Positions 26,658 to 35,885 of a DNA stretch of 64,000 nucleotides are shown one piece after another. Under the pieces are notes generated by a model, which saw only the letters and a program-made list of their open reading frames with translations, did not search any database and had not been told where the DNA came from. How positions within the stretch are numbered: position 1 is the stretch's first letter; every line of letters starts with the position of its first letter. The stretch is from assembly GCA_024234055.1 (NCBI GenBank), contig JACKOW010000002.1:732476-796475 (forward strand), given 5' to 3'. Made by a program: the position numbers and the translations under genes. The DNA is from Rhodanobacteraceae bacterium. Its GTDB lineage: Bacteria > Pseudomonadota > Gammaproteobacteria > Xanthomonadales > SZUA-5.

Positions 26658-26703
26658 GTATGCAACTCGGTGATCCCCTGGCCGGAATGGGATCGCCGAG
26701 GTC
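26658..26703. repeat. GGGATCGCCGAG-family palindrome
   Basis: ATGCAACTCGGTGATCCCC and GGGATCGCCGAGGTCAG form an imperfect hairpin between two convergent genes. It may end transcription in both directions. Confidence 0.55.
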
Positions 26704-26728
26704 AGCATTCACTGGCGACGACGCCAAC

Positions 26729-27688
26729 TCACTTTCGCCTCAACGCCAGTCCCGAGAGCGCCAACAAGGCAAGTGCAAGGCTCGCCAGGCCGGTCAGACC
26801 CAGGGCAGGTGCAGGTGCGATCACAGCCGGCTGCTGGATGACCGCCGGAATGTCGCCGAAAGAGGTCGCTGCCTGAATCGTGGCGCTGCCGCCGGCCGGC
26901 ACGGTCAGGTCCCATTGCAATGCGGCTCCGTTATCGATGCAGCTGCCTGGATTGACCGTATTGTTGAGTGCACCGGAATTGATCTGGCTCCAGATGCTGC
27001 TGAAGCTGTCGGCACTGAAAGCGGAGGGCGCCTGGATGCCTGTGGAAATGTGCAGAATGGTGTAGACCGGCGTGACGCCGGCACAAGTCTGGCCGCCCGG
27101 CGCCCCCGACATCGGCTCGCGGAAGGGAACGCCGGAATCGCTGCTGGCCAGAAACAGATCGCTGCCCAGAAACACCCGGGCCGATACGGAAGCGCCACCG
27201 GTGTTGCGCAGCGTGAACAACTGGCGGAAGAAGTTCTCGCCGTTGACGTAGGTCACCACCTGGGTGGCGATGAGCCCACCTGCGGTCGTGCCGGTGACAG
27301 TGACCGAATACGGTGAGGCCGCCGTGCCGGCCCCGGTAACTGCACTGACACTGCGCGCGCTGAAGGGCGTGTAGGTGCCTAACCCTGCCGTCGCGGTGCC
27401 CCCGGCATGATCGCTGAAGGCAGGGGCTGTCAGCGTTCCACCGGCACGAACAAACCAGCCCATGTCGGCAAGGTCGGCAACGCTCGGGTAGAACTGACCG
27501 GCACCAGGCGCAAGGTCAGAATAGACCTGGAAGGCGTGGTCATCGCCGACGTTGATCGTCAGCGGATTGCCCATGATCTGGGTCTGGTTGACCGTTCCAC
27601 GGCTGGCCGAGGTGATGCCCTTGGCACTCAAACCGGTGGCGCCCAGCAGCCCGATGACCAGTGCTGCGACGAAGAGATTCTTGTTCAT
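26729..27688 (-). CDS. Secreted protein with PEP/IPTL-CTERM-like sorting tail
   Basis: The product has 319 residues. A signal peptide occupies 1-22. The body is rich in Gly, Ser, Thr and Ala with beta-strand patterns and two Cys pairs, as in many surface proteins. The C-terminus has a short proline-containing motif (PAPALGLTG), a hydrophobic stretch of about 18 residues, and then RRK, the tripartite layout of exosortase-type sorting tails. Such proteins are cleaved and anchored by an exosortase-like enzyme; none is in the window. The body has no recognised domain. It is monocistronic by position. Confidence 0.7.
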   Translation of the reverse strand: MNKNLFVAALVIGLLGATGLSAKGITSASRGTVNQTQIMGNPLTINVGDDHAFQVYSDLAPGAGQFYPSVADLADMGWFVRAGGTLTAPAFSDHAGGTATAGLGTYTPFSARSVSAVTGAGTAASPYSVTVTGTTAGGLIATQVVTYVNGENFFRQLFTLRNTGGASVSARVFLGSDLFLASSDSGVPFREPMSGAPGGQTCAGVTPVYTILHISTGIQAPSAFSADSFSSIWSQINSGALNNTVNPGSCIDNGAALQWDLTVPAGGSATIQAATSFGDIPAVIQQPAVIAPAPALGLTGLASLALALLALSGLALRRK

Positions 27689-27979
27689 TGCTTATGGATG
27701 TCCTGATATGCGAAAGGGGCACCACAGCCTCGGTCGTCAACAACCGAGGCGCTTCTGCTGACGAAGGCTAATGAACGCACCGATCGATTTGCAAGAAGTT
27801 TTACAATTGGCGTGCATCGATGTCTTTCGCGAATGCAGGAGCACGGCTGGGGACGCTGCGTTGTTCGTGGCTGGGATCGCCGAGTTGTACTCGGCAGCTC
27901 CTGCTTCGGCCAGCGTAGCCGCGCACTGGGGCAGCGATCGAGTTCACAGCGCCTGGCCACCGACAGCCATAGCGACGGT

Positions 27980-28023
27980 CTATCGCAACGATAGCCAAAA
28001 GCTGCTGGCATATATCGTATATG
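27980..28023 (+). promoter_or_regulatory. Two inverted repeats upstream of peroxiredoxin gene
   Basis: CTATCGCAACGATAG is a perfect dyad and CATATATCGTATATG, 14 bases further on, is a second. Both lie 90-130 bases before the peroxiredoxin ATG. They could be operator sites for a redox or stress regulator. The regulator cannot be named from sequence. A GGGATCGCCGAGTTGTACTC repeat lies upstream near 27871. Confidence 0.5.
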
Positions 28024-28110
28024 ACGCATATCTTATGTACAGGCACCCAAACATGTCGATGCACGACCTGCCGAAGCAGCAGCACCCACACAATGTCCAA
28101 GGAGATCATC

Positions 28111-28758
28111 ATGTCCGAGACCACCCAGACCAGCGTTTTGCCTGGCCTCAATCGACCCGCGCCGGACTTCAATGCCAAGACCACCCACGGCCAGAAGTCG
28201 CTCGCCGACTATCGCGGCAAGTGGTTGATTCTATTCTCGCATCCGGCTGATTTCACGCCGGTGTGCACCACCGAATTCATGGCTTTCGCCCAGCGGGTGG
28301 ACGAGTTCGCCAAGCGCGATTGCGAACTGCTGGGCTTGTCGATAGACAGTGTGCATTCGCACATCGCCTGGGTACGCAATATCGAGGAGAAATTCGGCGT
28401 GAAGATCACTTTCCCGATCATCGCCGACCTGTCGATGGAGGTGGCACATGCCTACGGCATGGTGCAACCCGGCGCCAGCGACACCTCGGCGGTTCGTGCA
28501 ACTTTCCTGATCGATCCCGCCGGTGTCTTGCGGGCGATGGTGTACTACCCGATGAGCAATGGCCGCTCGATCGACGAGTTCCTTCGTCTACTCGATGCCC
28601 TGCAGACCAGCGATGCGAACAAGGTGGCCACCCCGGAGAACTGGCACAAGGGTGAGCCGGTCATCGTGCCGCCACCGGCCACGGTTGCCGAAGCCGAAGC
28701 CCGCAAGGATCAAGGTTACGAGTACACCGATTGGTACTTCAGCCGCAAGGCGATCTGA
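28111..28758 (+). CDS. Peroxiredoxin, 1-Cys (Prx6)-like
   Basis: The product has 215 residues. The start was set at the ATG preceded by AAGGAG eight bases away. The peroxidatic cysteine is C52 in the signature FTPVCTTE, and a conserved Arg is in SAVRATFLID. The length and the extended C-terminal part after residue 165 (VPPPATVAEAEAR, YTDWYFSRK) fit the Prx6 group better than the 2-Cys AhpC group; C-terminal cysteines are absent. It reduces hydrogen peroxide and organic peroxides in the cytoplasm. It stands alone with a long leader containing two inverted repeats. Confidence 0.9.
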   Translation: MSETTQTSVLPGLNRPAPDFNAKTTHGQKSLADYRGKWLILFSHPADFTPVCTTEFMAFAQRVDEFAKRDCELLGLSIDSVHSHIAWVRNIEEKFGVKITFPIIADLSMEVAHAYGMVQPGASDTSAVRATFLIDPAGVLRAMVYYPMSNGRSIDEFLRLLDALQTSDANKVATPENWHKGEPVIVPPPATVAEAEARKDQGYEYTDWYFSRKAI

Positions 28759-28787
28759 GCGCCTGCAAAAGGACGGCTTTAACGTTG

Positions 28788-28809
28788 GGGCGCCACGCCT
28801 GTGGCGCCC
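28788..28809. terminator. Hairpin between convergent peroxiredoxin and kinase genes
   Basis: GGGCGCCAC and GTGGCGCCC form a perfect 9-bp stem with a four-base loop, 30 bases after the peroxiredoxin stop. There is no T-run, so it may be a weak or Rho-assisted two-way terminator. Confidence 0.5.
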
Positions 28810-28899
28810 GATCCGCCACGCGCCCTGAAGTGCCGTAAACCCGGCGGCCGGGGGTTGGACATGCCAGAACCCAGCGACCCGAGCCGTGATCGCTCGCGA

Positions 28900-31134
28900 T
28901 CAGGCGTTGCGGCGAGCACCGACGGGCTCGCCGTAGGAGTAGTTCATGTCGCCGATGTACTCCGCCCCGTGAACCGACGCGGGAGAGGCAAACTTGGTCA
29001 TCAATGCGCCGACGATGTGGCCCCGCACGTCCACCAGACGCTTCAGTGCCATCCTTGCTGTCGCAATCCGCGCTGAATCGGACGCAATCACTACCAGTGT
29101 TCCACTGGCCATGCTTGCCAGAATGGGCGCGTCAGCCAACCCCAGGATCGGCGGGCCGTCGATGATCACTTGATCGAACTTGGACCCCACCAGCGCCAAC
29201 AGGGCGGCCATCTTTTCCCCGGCGAGCAGTTCCGCCGGATTGACGGGAACGGGTCCGGATGGAATGAAGATGAGTCGACGTATTCTCGTAGGCCTGATGA
29301 TGCCGGCGGGTTTCACGGCGCCGGATAGGTAACTGCTGAGTCCAATCCTGTTCTTGCCACCCAGTATGCGATGCAGCGAGGGATTGCGCAGATCGGCGTC
29401 GATCAGCAGTACCCGTCGTCCGAGAAGCGCGTACTCGCGCGCCAGGGCCAGGGCGGTTGTACTTTTTCCATCACCTGGCGACGGGCTGGTCACCAGCAGG
29501 CAGCGCGGCGAACCGGAATCCGTGGAAAACTCCAGAGAAGTCCGGGCCGATCGATAGGCTTCAGAAAATGTTGAGCGAAGATTTCGCAACATTTCCAGGG
29601 GGCGGCGCCCCTGTACCTTCGGAATGACACCCAGCACGCCGACTCCAAACAGGCTTTCGATCTGTTCGGGCCGCTTGACCTTGGCATCGATGAACTCCAG
29701 GAATGACGCCAGCAACAGGCCCAGAAACAGACCCAGTGCAGCACCCCAGCCGAGGTAGACCCTCAAGTTAGGGTCATAGGGAGCGTCCGGCACCAGCGCG
29801 GAATCCACTACACTGATGTTTCTCGATTGCAGATTGGACAAGGCATCGATTTCGCGGTAACGCTGCAGCAGTGTCGCGTACAGCTGCCGATTAGCAGCCG
29901 CATCTCGCTCCAGCACAGTGAAACTCCCGCGTCGACCTTGCAGCGCCAGCACCTCCTGGGACAATGAGTTCACCGCCGACTGCAACATGGCTTCCTTGTC
30001 CTGGGCCTGCGCGAGATTGGCCTCCAGTTCGCGCTTGAAGGCCGTGATCTCGTCGACCAGTTGCTGATCCAGGCGGGTGATCTGGTTCTTGATCAATAGC
30101 AGCTCGGGATATTCAGGGCGATAGATCAGCAGATTCTTCTGGTACTCGGCCTCCAGCCTTGCGCGTTCGCTGCGCATGCTCTGGATATTCGCGTTCTGCA
30201 GCAGCAAAGGGTGTGAATAGGCATCGGCTCGACGTGATGTCCGCAGGCGAGACTGGGCATTGATGCGCTCCTGCCGGGCAGAGGACAAAGAACTCACCAA
30301 TGCCGTCAGGTCTTCCGAGGACAAGGAAGCGCGTTCGGAAACCTTGATCACGCCCTCGCTGCGGGCATGACCGGCCAGCGCCGACTCCGAATCCTCAAGC
30401 ATGACCCGGATCTGCTCCAGACGATCTCGCAGAAACTCCTTGGCAAAAGCGTTGACCTCCTTGCGCCGCTCAGCTTGCGAGCGCAACAACTCCGTCGCAA
30501 ACGCATTGGCAATACGGGCAGAAAGCGCAGCGTCAGGACTATCGAAGTGCAACCGGACCAGCAGCGAAGGAACCCATGGCGAAACCACGTATCCTGGCCT
30601 GTCGATACCCCACAGATTGTGCCAGCGCATGGTTTCGGCCGTTTTCGAATCGATGACCGGATCTATGACCAGACCAGCCCGGATCTGCGCGATCAACTCT
30701 TCGCGATCGCCATCCGCGGTGTCGCCCTGAACCTCGGACGCAGATTGTCCGGACACTTTGCCGGTGAACACCTGCCAGATAGATCGGCGATTGAGCACGG
30801 CCAGCGCAGGATCGTCTGAGAGGATCGAAGAAGCCACGGCCTCGGCGACGCTGCGGGTCGTCAGCAGTTGCAATTGGGTCTCGTAGAACTCGCCGTCACC
30901 CGTTTCCTCAAGGGGAGTAACGCCTGAAACGTTGACCGTATCGCTGGGCTGTCTCTCAAACTGCAGCAAGGCGGTGGCGCGATACTTGGGCGTGACTAGT
31001 CCGGCAAACACCAGTGCGCAGAGCGTCGATAGTACGATCGATATCAAAATGATCGATCGCCGCTTAACCAGCACCGGCCAGAAGCTCAGCAGGGAAACTT
31101 CGGCGCGTGCCCTCGAAAAATCAGTCGAGCGCAT
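28900..31134 (-). CDS. Wzc/GumC-like polysaccharide co-polymerase with BY-kinase domain
   Basis: The product has about 744 residues from MRSTDFSRARAE; an ATG 48 bases upstream is also possible and neither has a strong ribosome site. A Wzz-type domain with membrane segments near 27-48 and 455-480 encloses a long periplasmic coiled-coil region. The C-terminal third is a bacterial tyrosine kinase: Walker A SPGDGKSTTA, Walker A' LLIDADLRNP and Walker B VIIDGPPILG. A small Tyr cluster (YIGDMNYSYG) near the end is the usual autophosphorylation site, here with only three tyrosines. It should control chain length and export of an exopolysaccharide. No glycosyltransferase, Wza or Wzx/Wzy gene is adjacent, which is unusual. 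Confidence 0.88.
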   Translation of the reverse strand: MRSTDFSRARAEVSLLSFWPVLVKRRSIILISIVLSTLCALVFAGLVTPKYRATALLQFERQPSDTVNVSGVTPLEETGDGEFYETQLQLLTTRSVAEAVASSILSDDPALAVLNRRSIWQVFTGKVSGQSASEVQGDTADGDREELIAQIRAGLVIDPVIDSKTAETMRWHNLWGIDRPGYVVSPWVPSLLVRLHFDSPDAALSARIANAFATELLRSQAERRKEVNAFAKEFLRDRLEQIRVMLEDSESALAGHARSEGVIKVSERASLSSEDLTALVSSLSSARQERINAQSRLRTSRRADAYSHPLLLQNANIQSMRSERARLEAEYQKNLLIYRPEYPELLLIKNQITRLDQQLVDEITAFKRELEANLAQAQDKEAMLQSAVNSLSQEVLALQGRRGSFTVLERDAAANRQLYATLLQRYREIDALSNLQSRNISVVDSALVPDAPYDPNLRVYLGWGAALGLFLGLLLASFLEFIDAKVKRPEQIESLFGVGVLGVIPKVQGRRPLEMLRNLRSTFSEAYRSARTSLEFSTDSGSPRCLLVTSPSPGDGKSTTALALAREYALLGRRVLLIDADLRNPSLHRILGGKNRIGLSSYLSGAVKPAGIIRPTRIRRLIFIPSGPVPVNPAELLAGEKMAALLALVGSKFDQVIIDGPPILGLADAPILASMASGTLVVIASDSARIATARMALKRLVDVRGHIVGALMTKFASPASVHGAEYIGDMNYSYGEPVGARRNA

Positions 31135-31844
31135 CAGAATCTGCGTGTTGGGGCAATTGGGACGGCGCACGCCCGGAGACATGATTGGTCAGAGAAAACT
31201 GCGATTGGCAATTCCCGCTCAAGCCACCGCCAGAACAGGCGGCTTCACGGCGATACGAGGAGCCGCTGCTTCGAGGCCGGTCCAAAAAATGCCCTAGGAT
31301 CAATTGCAAATCACTCGTCATCGAATCATCCGAGATGTGGATTTGCCTGCCAGGCCCCGGTGGCCTATTTGCTCTGCCACCCAATTTGCTCAAGTGTGTC
31401 ACGGCGCTCGCCCTTCGTTCAAGGCAAAGACTGATCGACGTGCGTGAAGCTCGCTTTTAATCGCGACCCTTCAGGGTTCGGCTGCAACCAGGCCCATCAC
31501 GTCCTGACTGCCCTCGCAAACAATGAACACTGAGATCTGAGGCAAGTCACGACCTGACCGTGCCTGGCTTTTCCCGGCCACATGTCTTCAGGTGCAATGA
31601 TAGCGACCGATCACCCGTATGGATGGCCTCGCTGCGTTTTCCATGAACCGTGTCACAGGTAGAAGCAGTCTTAATCGCGAGGAGCGCAGTGAGAGATCAG
31701 CCCAGTTCGTCTGAGGGGCCGCTTGTAAATTACTTCGCTGCGCTCTGCATGAACCCATCTCGCGGGTTCATGATTTTCCTGTGCCGATTTGGTGCGCCGT
31801 GATGCTGCACCAGGCCAGACTGTTGGAGCACATTCCGTCCGCGA
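31135..31844. other. Gene-free stretch between kinase gene and ssb
   Basis: No convincing coding sequence is visible. It should contain the promoter of the kinase gene at its left side. Fragments of the dispersed repeats occur near 31615-31775, including GAGGAGCGCAGTGAG and the hairpin ATGAACCC/GGGTTCAT at 31749-31771. Confidence 0.6.
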
Positions 31845-32348
31845 TCAGAACGGGATGTCGTCGTCGAAATCATCCGGCGGCGGAGCTTCGCGGCGGGGCT
31901 CGGGGCGACTGCTCTGGCCGCCTGAAGAACTCGGACCGGCGCTGCGTTGCGGGCGTTCGGACGGGCCGCGGCTGCCGCCGCCGCTGCGTTCGCCGCCGCC
32001 ACCGCCCTCGCCACCGGTACCGAGCATCTGCAACTCGTTGGCAATGATGTCGGTGGAAAAGCGCTCGATGCCTTCCTTGTCGGTGTACTTGTCGGTGCGA
32101 ATGCTGCCTTCGATGTACACCTGACGACCCTTGCGCAGGTATTCACCGGCAATTTCCGCGAGGCGGCCGAAGAACTTCACCCGGTGCCACTCGGTGCGCT
32201 CCTGCTGCTCGCCGGTCTGCTTGTCCTTCCAGCTTTCGCTGGTGGCAATGCGAATGCTGGTGATGGCGCCGCCGCCGGCGGTGTAGCGGGTTTCCGGATC
32301 AGCACCCAGATTGCCCACCAGAATGACCTTGTTGACACCTCTAGCCAT
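31845..32348 (-). CDS. ssb: Single-stranded DNA-binding protein
   Basis: The product has 167 residues. The start [15 protein letters not shown] matches family N-termini; a longer frame upstream is ignored. The OB-fold spans 1-110, with [29 protein letters not shown] and [12 protein letters not shown] glycine-, serine- and proline-rich linker leads to the acidic tip DDDIPF that recruits partner proteins. It protects single-stranded DNA in replication and repair. It is divergent from the polyprenyl synthase gene with about 150 bases between start codons. Confidence 0.96.
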   Translation of the reverse strand: MARGVNKVILVGNLGADPETRYTAGGGAITSIRIATSESWKDKQTGEQQERTEWHRVKFFGRLAEIAGEYLRKGRQVYIEGSIRTDKYTDKEGIERFSTDIIANELQMLGTGGEGGGGGERSGGGSRGPSERPQRSAGPSSSGGQSSRPEPRREAPPPDDFDDDIPF

Positions 32349-32499
32349 GATTGCGTCCCTGTCTCGTTGCTTCCGTGGTAGGCGAACAATACTACCGCCG
32401 CGCCGGGCTGGCTTGGGCACTTCGTCGCTTCGCTCGTCAGATTCGGACGATGATCGTCGTCAGAAAATTCCTACGGGACGCATGGCTATACTGCGGGCC

Positions 32500-33519
32500 A
32501 TGAATGCTCCTGCTGCCACTCCCGAGCTGGAAACAGCTCCGCCATTGAACCGATTTGCCGCCATCCAAACGCTGATGGCGGCCGACATGGCGCGCGTCGA
32601 TGCGCTGATCCGCGCCGAACTGCGCTCTGATGTGGTGCTGATCAACCAGATTGGCGAACACATCATCGGTGCCGGTGGCAAGCGCTTGCGGCCCCTGCTG
32701 GTGCTGCTGAGCGCCCGCACGGGTGCCGATTGCAGCGAGTCGCACAGCGCTTGTCTGGCGGCCATCGTGGAATTCATACACACCGCCACGCTGCTGCACG
32801 ATGACGTGGTCGACGAATCCGGGCTGCGCCGCGGGCGACAGACCGCCAACGCGCTGTGGGGCAATGCCGCCAGCGTGCTGGTCGGCGATTTCCTGTACTC
32901 GCGTTCGTTCCAGATGATGGTGCGACTGGAACAGATGTCGGTGATGAGTGTGCTGGCGGACACCACCAATGCCATTGCCGAGGGCGAGGTGCTGCAGTTG
33001 CTGCACATCGGCGATCCTGACCTGTCGGAGGCCCGTTATTTCGACGTGATCCGGCGCAAGACCGCCATCCTGTTTGCGGCCGCCTGCCGACTGGGCGGCA
33101 TTGCTGCCGGATTGCCTCAAGCGGCACAGGATGCCCTGCATCGCTACGGCATGGCCTTGGGCATCGCCTTCCAGATCGCCGACGACGTGCTCGACTATGT
33201 AGGCGACAGTGCGAAGATCGGCAAGCATCTGGGCGACGATCTGGCCGAGGGCAAGGTCACTCTGCCGCTGATCATCGCCCAGCGCCGCGGCACGGCTGAG
33301 CAGGTGGACTTGCTGCGCGCTGCCATCCGCGATGGTGACCGCGAAGCGCTGCCCGGCGTGATCGCGGCCATCCGCGAGACCGACGCGCTGGACGAGTCAC
33401 TGGCCTGTGCCCGCGAACATGCGCGCAGCGCCCATGAGGCACTGTCGTCCTTGCCGGCTTCGCGCTATCGCGATGCACTGGCAGATCTGGCGGACTATTC
33501 GATCTCGCGCATCAGTTGA
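32500..33519 (+). CDS. ispB: Octaprenyl-type polyprenyl diphosphate synthase
   Basis: The product has 339 residues from MNAPAATPELE; an ATG 18 bases upstream is an alternative. It extends farnesyl diphosphate with isopentenyl units to make the ubiquinone side chain. The first aspartate-rich motif DDVVD is at 101-105 and the second, DDVLD, at 228-232, with GGKRLRPLL near 61 and GEVLQL in between. Length and motifs fit long-chain trans-prenyl synthases such as IspB rather than short-chain IspA. The chain length made (C40 expected in this group) is inferred. Ubiquinone hydroxylase genes lie about 16 kb away. Confidence 0.93.
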   Translation: MNAPAATPELETAPPLNRFAAIQTLMAADMARVDALIRAELRSDVVLINQIGEHIIGAGGKRLRPLLVLLSARTGADCSESHSACLAAIVEFIHTATLLHDDVVDESGLRRGRQTANALWGNAASVLVGDFLYSRSFQMMVRLEQMSVMSVLADTTNAIAEGEVLQLLHIGDPDLSEARYFDVIRRKTAILFAAACRLGGIAAGLPQAAQDALHRYGMALGIAFQIADDVLDYVGDSAKIGKHLGDDLAEGKVTLPLIIAQRRGTAEQVDLLRAAIRDGDREALPGVIAAIRETDALDESLACAREHARSAHEALSSLPASRYRDALADLADYSISRIS

Positions 33520-33613
33520 TCGATCCGGCCGAATCGCCTGCTGTTATTTCCCTGCAATAGCCCCGACATGCGACTCGGGCATCTTTGACTGCCGCTTTGC
33601 CGACAGCCAAGCA

Positions 33614-34651
33614 ATGCCCCAGCGCGACACTGATCCCTCCGCACCCTTGGCGCACACCTTGCTGAAGGTGGCTTTGCCGGCCGTCGCCGTCAGCGCACTG
33701 CTGGTTCTGGGCGCCTGGTGGCTGTACACAGGCAATGCACCGGATTCCGTATCGCCGACCTCGACCGATCGCGCCAGCACAACCACCGCCACGCGCACCA
33801 GCGAGGCCAGGCCATCGGACGATCCGATGCTCGCAGCCCGCAACGCCCTCAACGAGCAACGGGTGCTGGCACCCCCGGGCGACAATGCGGTCGAGTACTA
33901 CCTGCAGGCGCTGAGCCAGGATCCTGACAATGTCGCGGCACGGCAGGCCTTGCTGGAACTGATCCCGACGGCAGCCGATGCCGTACAAGGCAGCATCAGC
34001 GCGGGTGAACTGGACGAGGCGCAGCGCCGTCTGGACTTGCTCAAGCGCATGGGCATCAGCGAGCTCCGTCTGAATCTGGTCCGCAATGAGCTGGCCAACG
34101 CCAGGGCCCAGCGCGAGCAACAGGCTGCCATGGCGCTGGCCCGAGAGGCGGAGTCCGTCGCGGCAACCAATCCGGCCGCGGATGTGCCCCCCGTGCGGAC
34201 TACCCCAATTCCTTCTGCCGCGCCCCCGGCAGCGGCATCGACTCTCCGCGCAGACGCCAGTTCGGCGGCACCCGCGCAGAGCAATTCACCCGCGCCAGCG
34301 ATGCCCGCGCCTGCGGCCACGGAACCAGTGCCGACAGCAGCCACTGTGGCTGCGCCAGTACTGCGAGTCGAAGAGCCCCGGCAGATCGTCGACGCTGCGC
34401 CCGCCTATCCCTCGCAAGCACTGCAACGCCGGATCGAAGGCGTCGTCGAACTGGAGTTCCGGGTGGAACGAGATGGTTCGGTCAGCGACATCCAGGTGGT
34501 CGCCAGCGACCCTCCACGCATGTTCGACCGCGAAGCAGTGCGCGCGGCCCAGCGCTGGCGCTTCGAGCCGCGTCGCGAGAACGGCGTCGCCGTGGAATCG
34601 CGTGTGCGCAAATCCTTGCAATTTCGACTGAAATCGAGCCGCGCAGGCTGA
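33614..34651 (+). CDS. TonB-family energy transducer-like protein
   Basis: The product has 345 residues. A cytoplasmic N-terminus leads to one membrane segment (about 22-38: VALPAVAVSALLVLGAWWLY). The periplasmic part has a helical region around 80-180, with DNVAARQALLELI and DEAQRRLDLLKRMG suggesting TPR-like pairs. A Pro/Ala-rich spacer (about 190-245) follows, then a TonB C-terminal domain (about 250-345: PAYPSQALQRRIEG, GVVELEFRVERDGS, AAQRWRFEP). It probably links the proton-motive system to the outer membrane. No ExbB/ExbD or receptor is adjacent. It follows ispB by about 95 bases and may be separately transcribed. Confidence 0.82.
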   Translation: MPQRDTDPSAPLAHTLLKVALPAVAVSALLVLGAWWLYTGNAPDSVSPTSTDRASTTTATRTSEARPSDDPMLAARNALNEQRVLAPPGDNAVEYYLQALSQDPDNVAARQALLELIPTAADAVQGSISAGELDEAQRRLDLLKRMGISELRLNLVRNELANARAQREQQAAMALAREAESVAATNPAADVPPVRTTPIPSAAPPAAASTLRADASSAAPAQSNSPAPAMPAPAATEPVPTAATVAAPVLRVEEPRQIVDAAPAYPSQALQRRIEGVVELEFRVERDGSVSDIQVVASDPPRMFDREAVRAAQRWRFEPRRENGVAVESRVRKSLQFRLKSSRAG

Positions 34652-34715
34652 ACGGCGGCCTTTGGCGCTTCGGAATTTGCAGATACCATGGGCGCAGATC
34701 TCAACGGCGTCCCTG

Positions 34716-35732
34716 ATGTCCTTGTCCAGCGATTCCTTCCTCAGCCTGCGCGAGCAGCTTCGCTGGCGTATGGCGATAGTGCTGGTCGTCTTGATCATCG
34801 TGCTGATGGTGGCGCTGGGATTGTTGAATTCCAGGCTGGGACTGGCTGACACCGCCTTCCTGTCATGGGCCGTCCTGGCGGTCATGACCGGCTGCCTGAT
34901 TGCCATGCTGGCGCTGCCCAGGGATCTGGGAGGACGGCTGTTCTTCGTGGTCACGGCGCTGGCGCTGGTCGGCGTGATTGCTTTCGGCTACTACCACCAG
35001 CGGCCGATGCAGCACTGGGCCTACATGTTCCCGGCAGTGATCGCCTTTCTGCTGCCGTCGAGCACGGCCCTGGTGCTGATGCTGACCTACGGCATCTACG
35101 TCAGCATCATCGGCGCGCAGCTGATGGCAGGCATCGAAGTGGTGCGCTTTGCCAGTGGCTATGGCCTGCTGGTGTGCTTCCTGTACACCTTTGCCTTGCT
35201 CGAAGAGCGCGCAGCGGCACTGCTGCGCTACCACTCGGATCACGATGCACTGAGTGGCTGCCTCAACCGGCGCACTTTCAACGAGACCATTGCCCAGATC
35301 GAGCACCGGCACGAGCGCTGCACCTTCCTGCTGATCGACATCGATCACTTCAAGCAGATCAACGACCAGCGTGGTCATCTGTTCGGGGATCGCATCATCA
35401 CCGCCGTGGCCAGCGTGCTGTCGCAGACGCTGGAGGGCGAAGCCAGACTCTATCGATACGGCGGCGAGGAATTCGCCATCCTCTGGCTGGAGGCTGATCT
35501 CGATGCCGGCGTCGCGCTCGCGGAACGCATCAGGGCCACGGTGGCGGCGCACGATTTCCATGGCCTGAAAGTGACAGTCAGCATCGGCGTCAGCCATTGG
35601 ACCCTGAATGATGGCGCCATTGCCGGCGCGCTGGGGCGGGCCGACGACGCTCTTTACAGTGCCAAGCATCAGGGCCGGAATCGCGTGGTTGGCGCCAACG
35701 CAAGGCCGCAGGTATTGCCGGCGAGCGCCTGA
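34716..35732 (+). CDS. Membrane-bound diguanylate cyclase (GGDEF)
   Basis: The product has 338 residues from MSLSSDSFLS. Five or six membrane segments fill the first 155 residues. The cytoplasmic GGDEF domain (about 175-330) has the active-site motif GGEEF at 249-253, the metal-binding DIDHFKQIND and the closing ISIGVS. It should make cyclic di-GMP from two GTP. I see no RxxD inhibitory site five residues before the active motif (the sequence there is EARLYRYGGEEF), so product inhibition by that route is unlikely. No EAL domain. The hydrophobic sensor domain is not recognised. Confidence 0.9.
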   Translation: MSLSSDSFLSLREQLRWRMAIVLVVLIIVLMVALGLLNSRLGLADTAFLSWAVLAVMTGCLIAMLALPRDLGGRLFFVVTALALVGVIAFGYYHQRPMQHWAYMFPAVIAFLLPSSTALVLMLTYGIYVSIIGAQLMAGIEVVRFASGYGLLVCFLYTFALLEERAAALLRYHSDHDALSGCLNRRTFNETIAQIEHRHERCTFLLIDIDHFKQINDQRGHLFGDRIITAVASVLSQTLEGEARLYRYGGEEFAILWLEADLDAGVALAERIRATVAAHDFHGLKVTVSIGVSHWTLNDGAIAGALGRADDALYSAKHQGRNRVVGANARPQVLPASA

Positions 35733-35841
35733 ACCGGCGCCATCCGGCACGGCTGCGGTGCCGCGAATGCGCCTCGGCGCTCCGCGCTGCAACCGCTATG
35801 CTTCACGCCCTCTGAACATGCGATGCCGCGCGCTTGCTGTT

Positions 35842-35869
35842 CCTTTTTCCTTTTTCCTTTTTCCTTTTT
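35842..35869 (+). repeat. Tandem heptamer CCTTTTT x4 before the E1 gene
   Basis: Four perfect tandem copies of CCTTTTT are followed by a degenerate unit, ending about 16 bases before the likely ATG. The tract occupies the place where a ribosome binding site would be expected. The count of units would also decide frame if translation began at the ATG at 35823. Confidence 0.85.
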
Positions 35870-35885
35870 CCTCTTCCCGGCTCCC

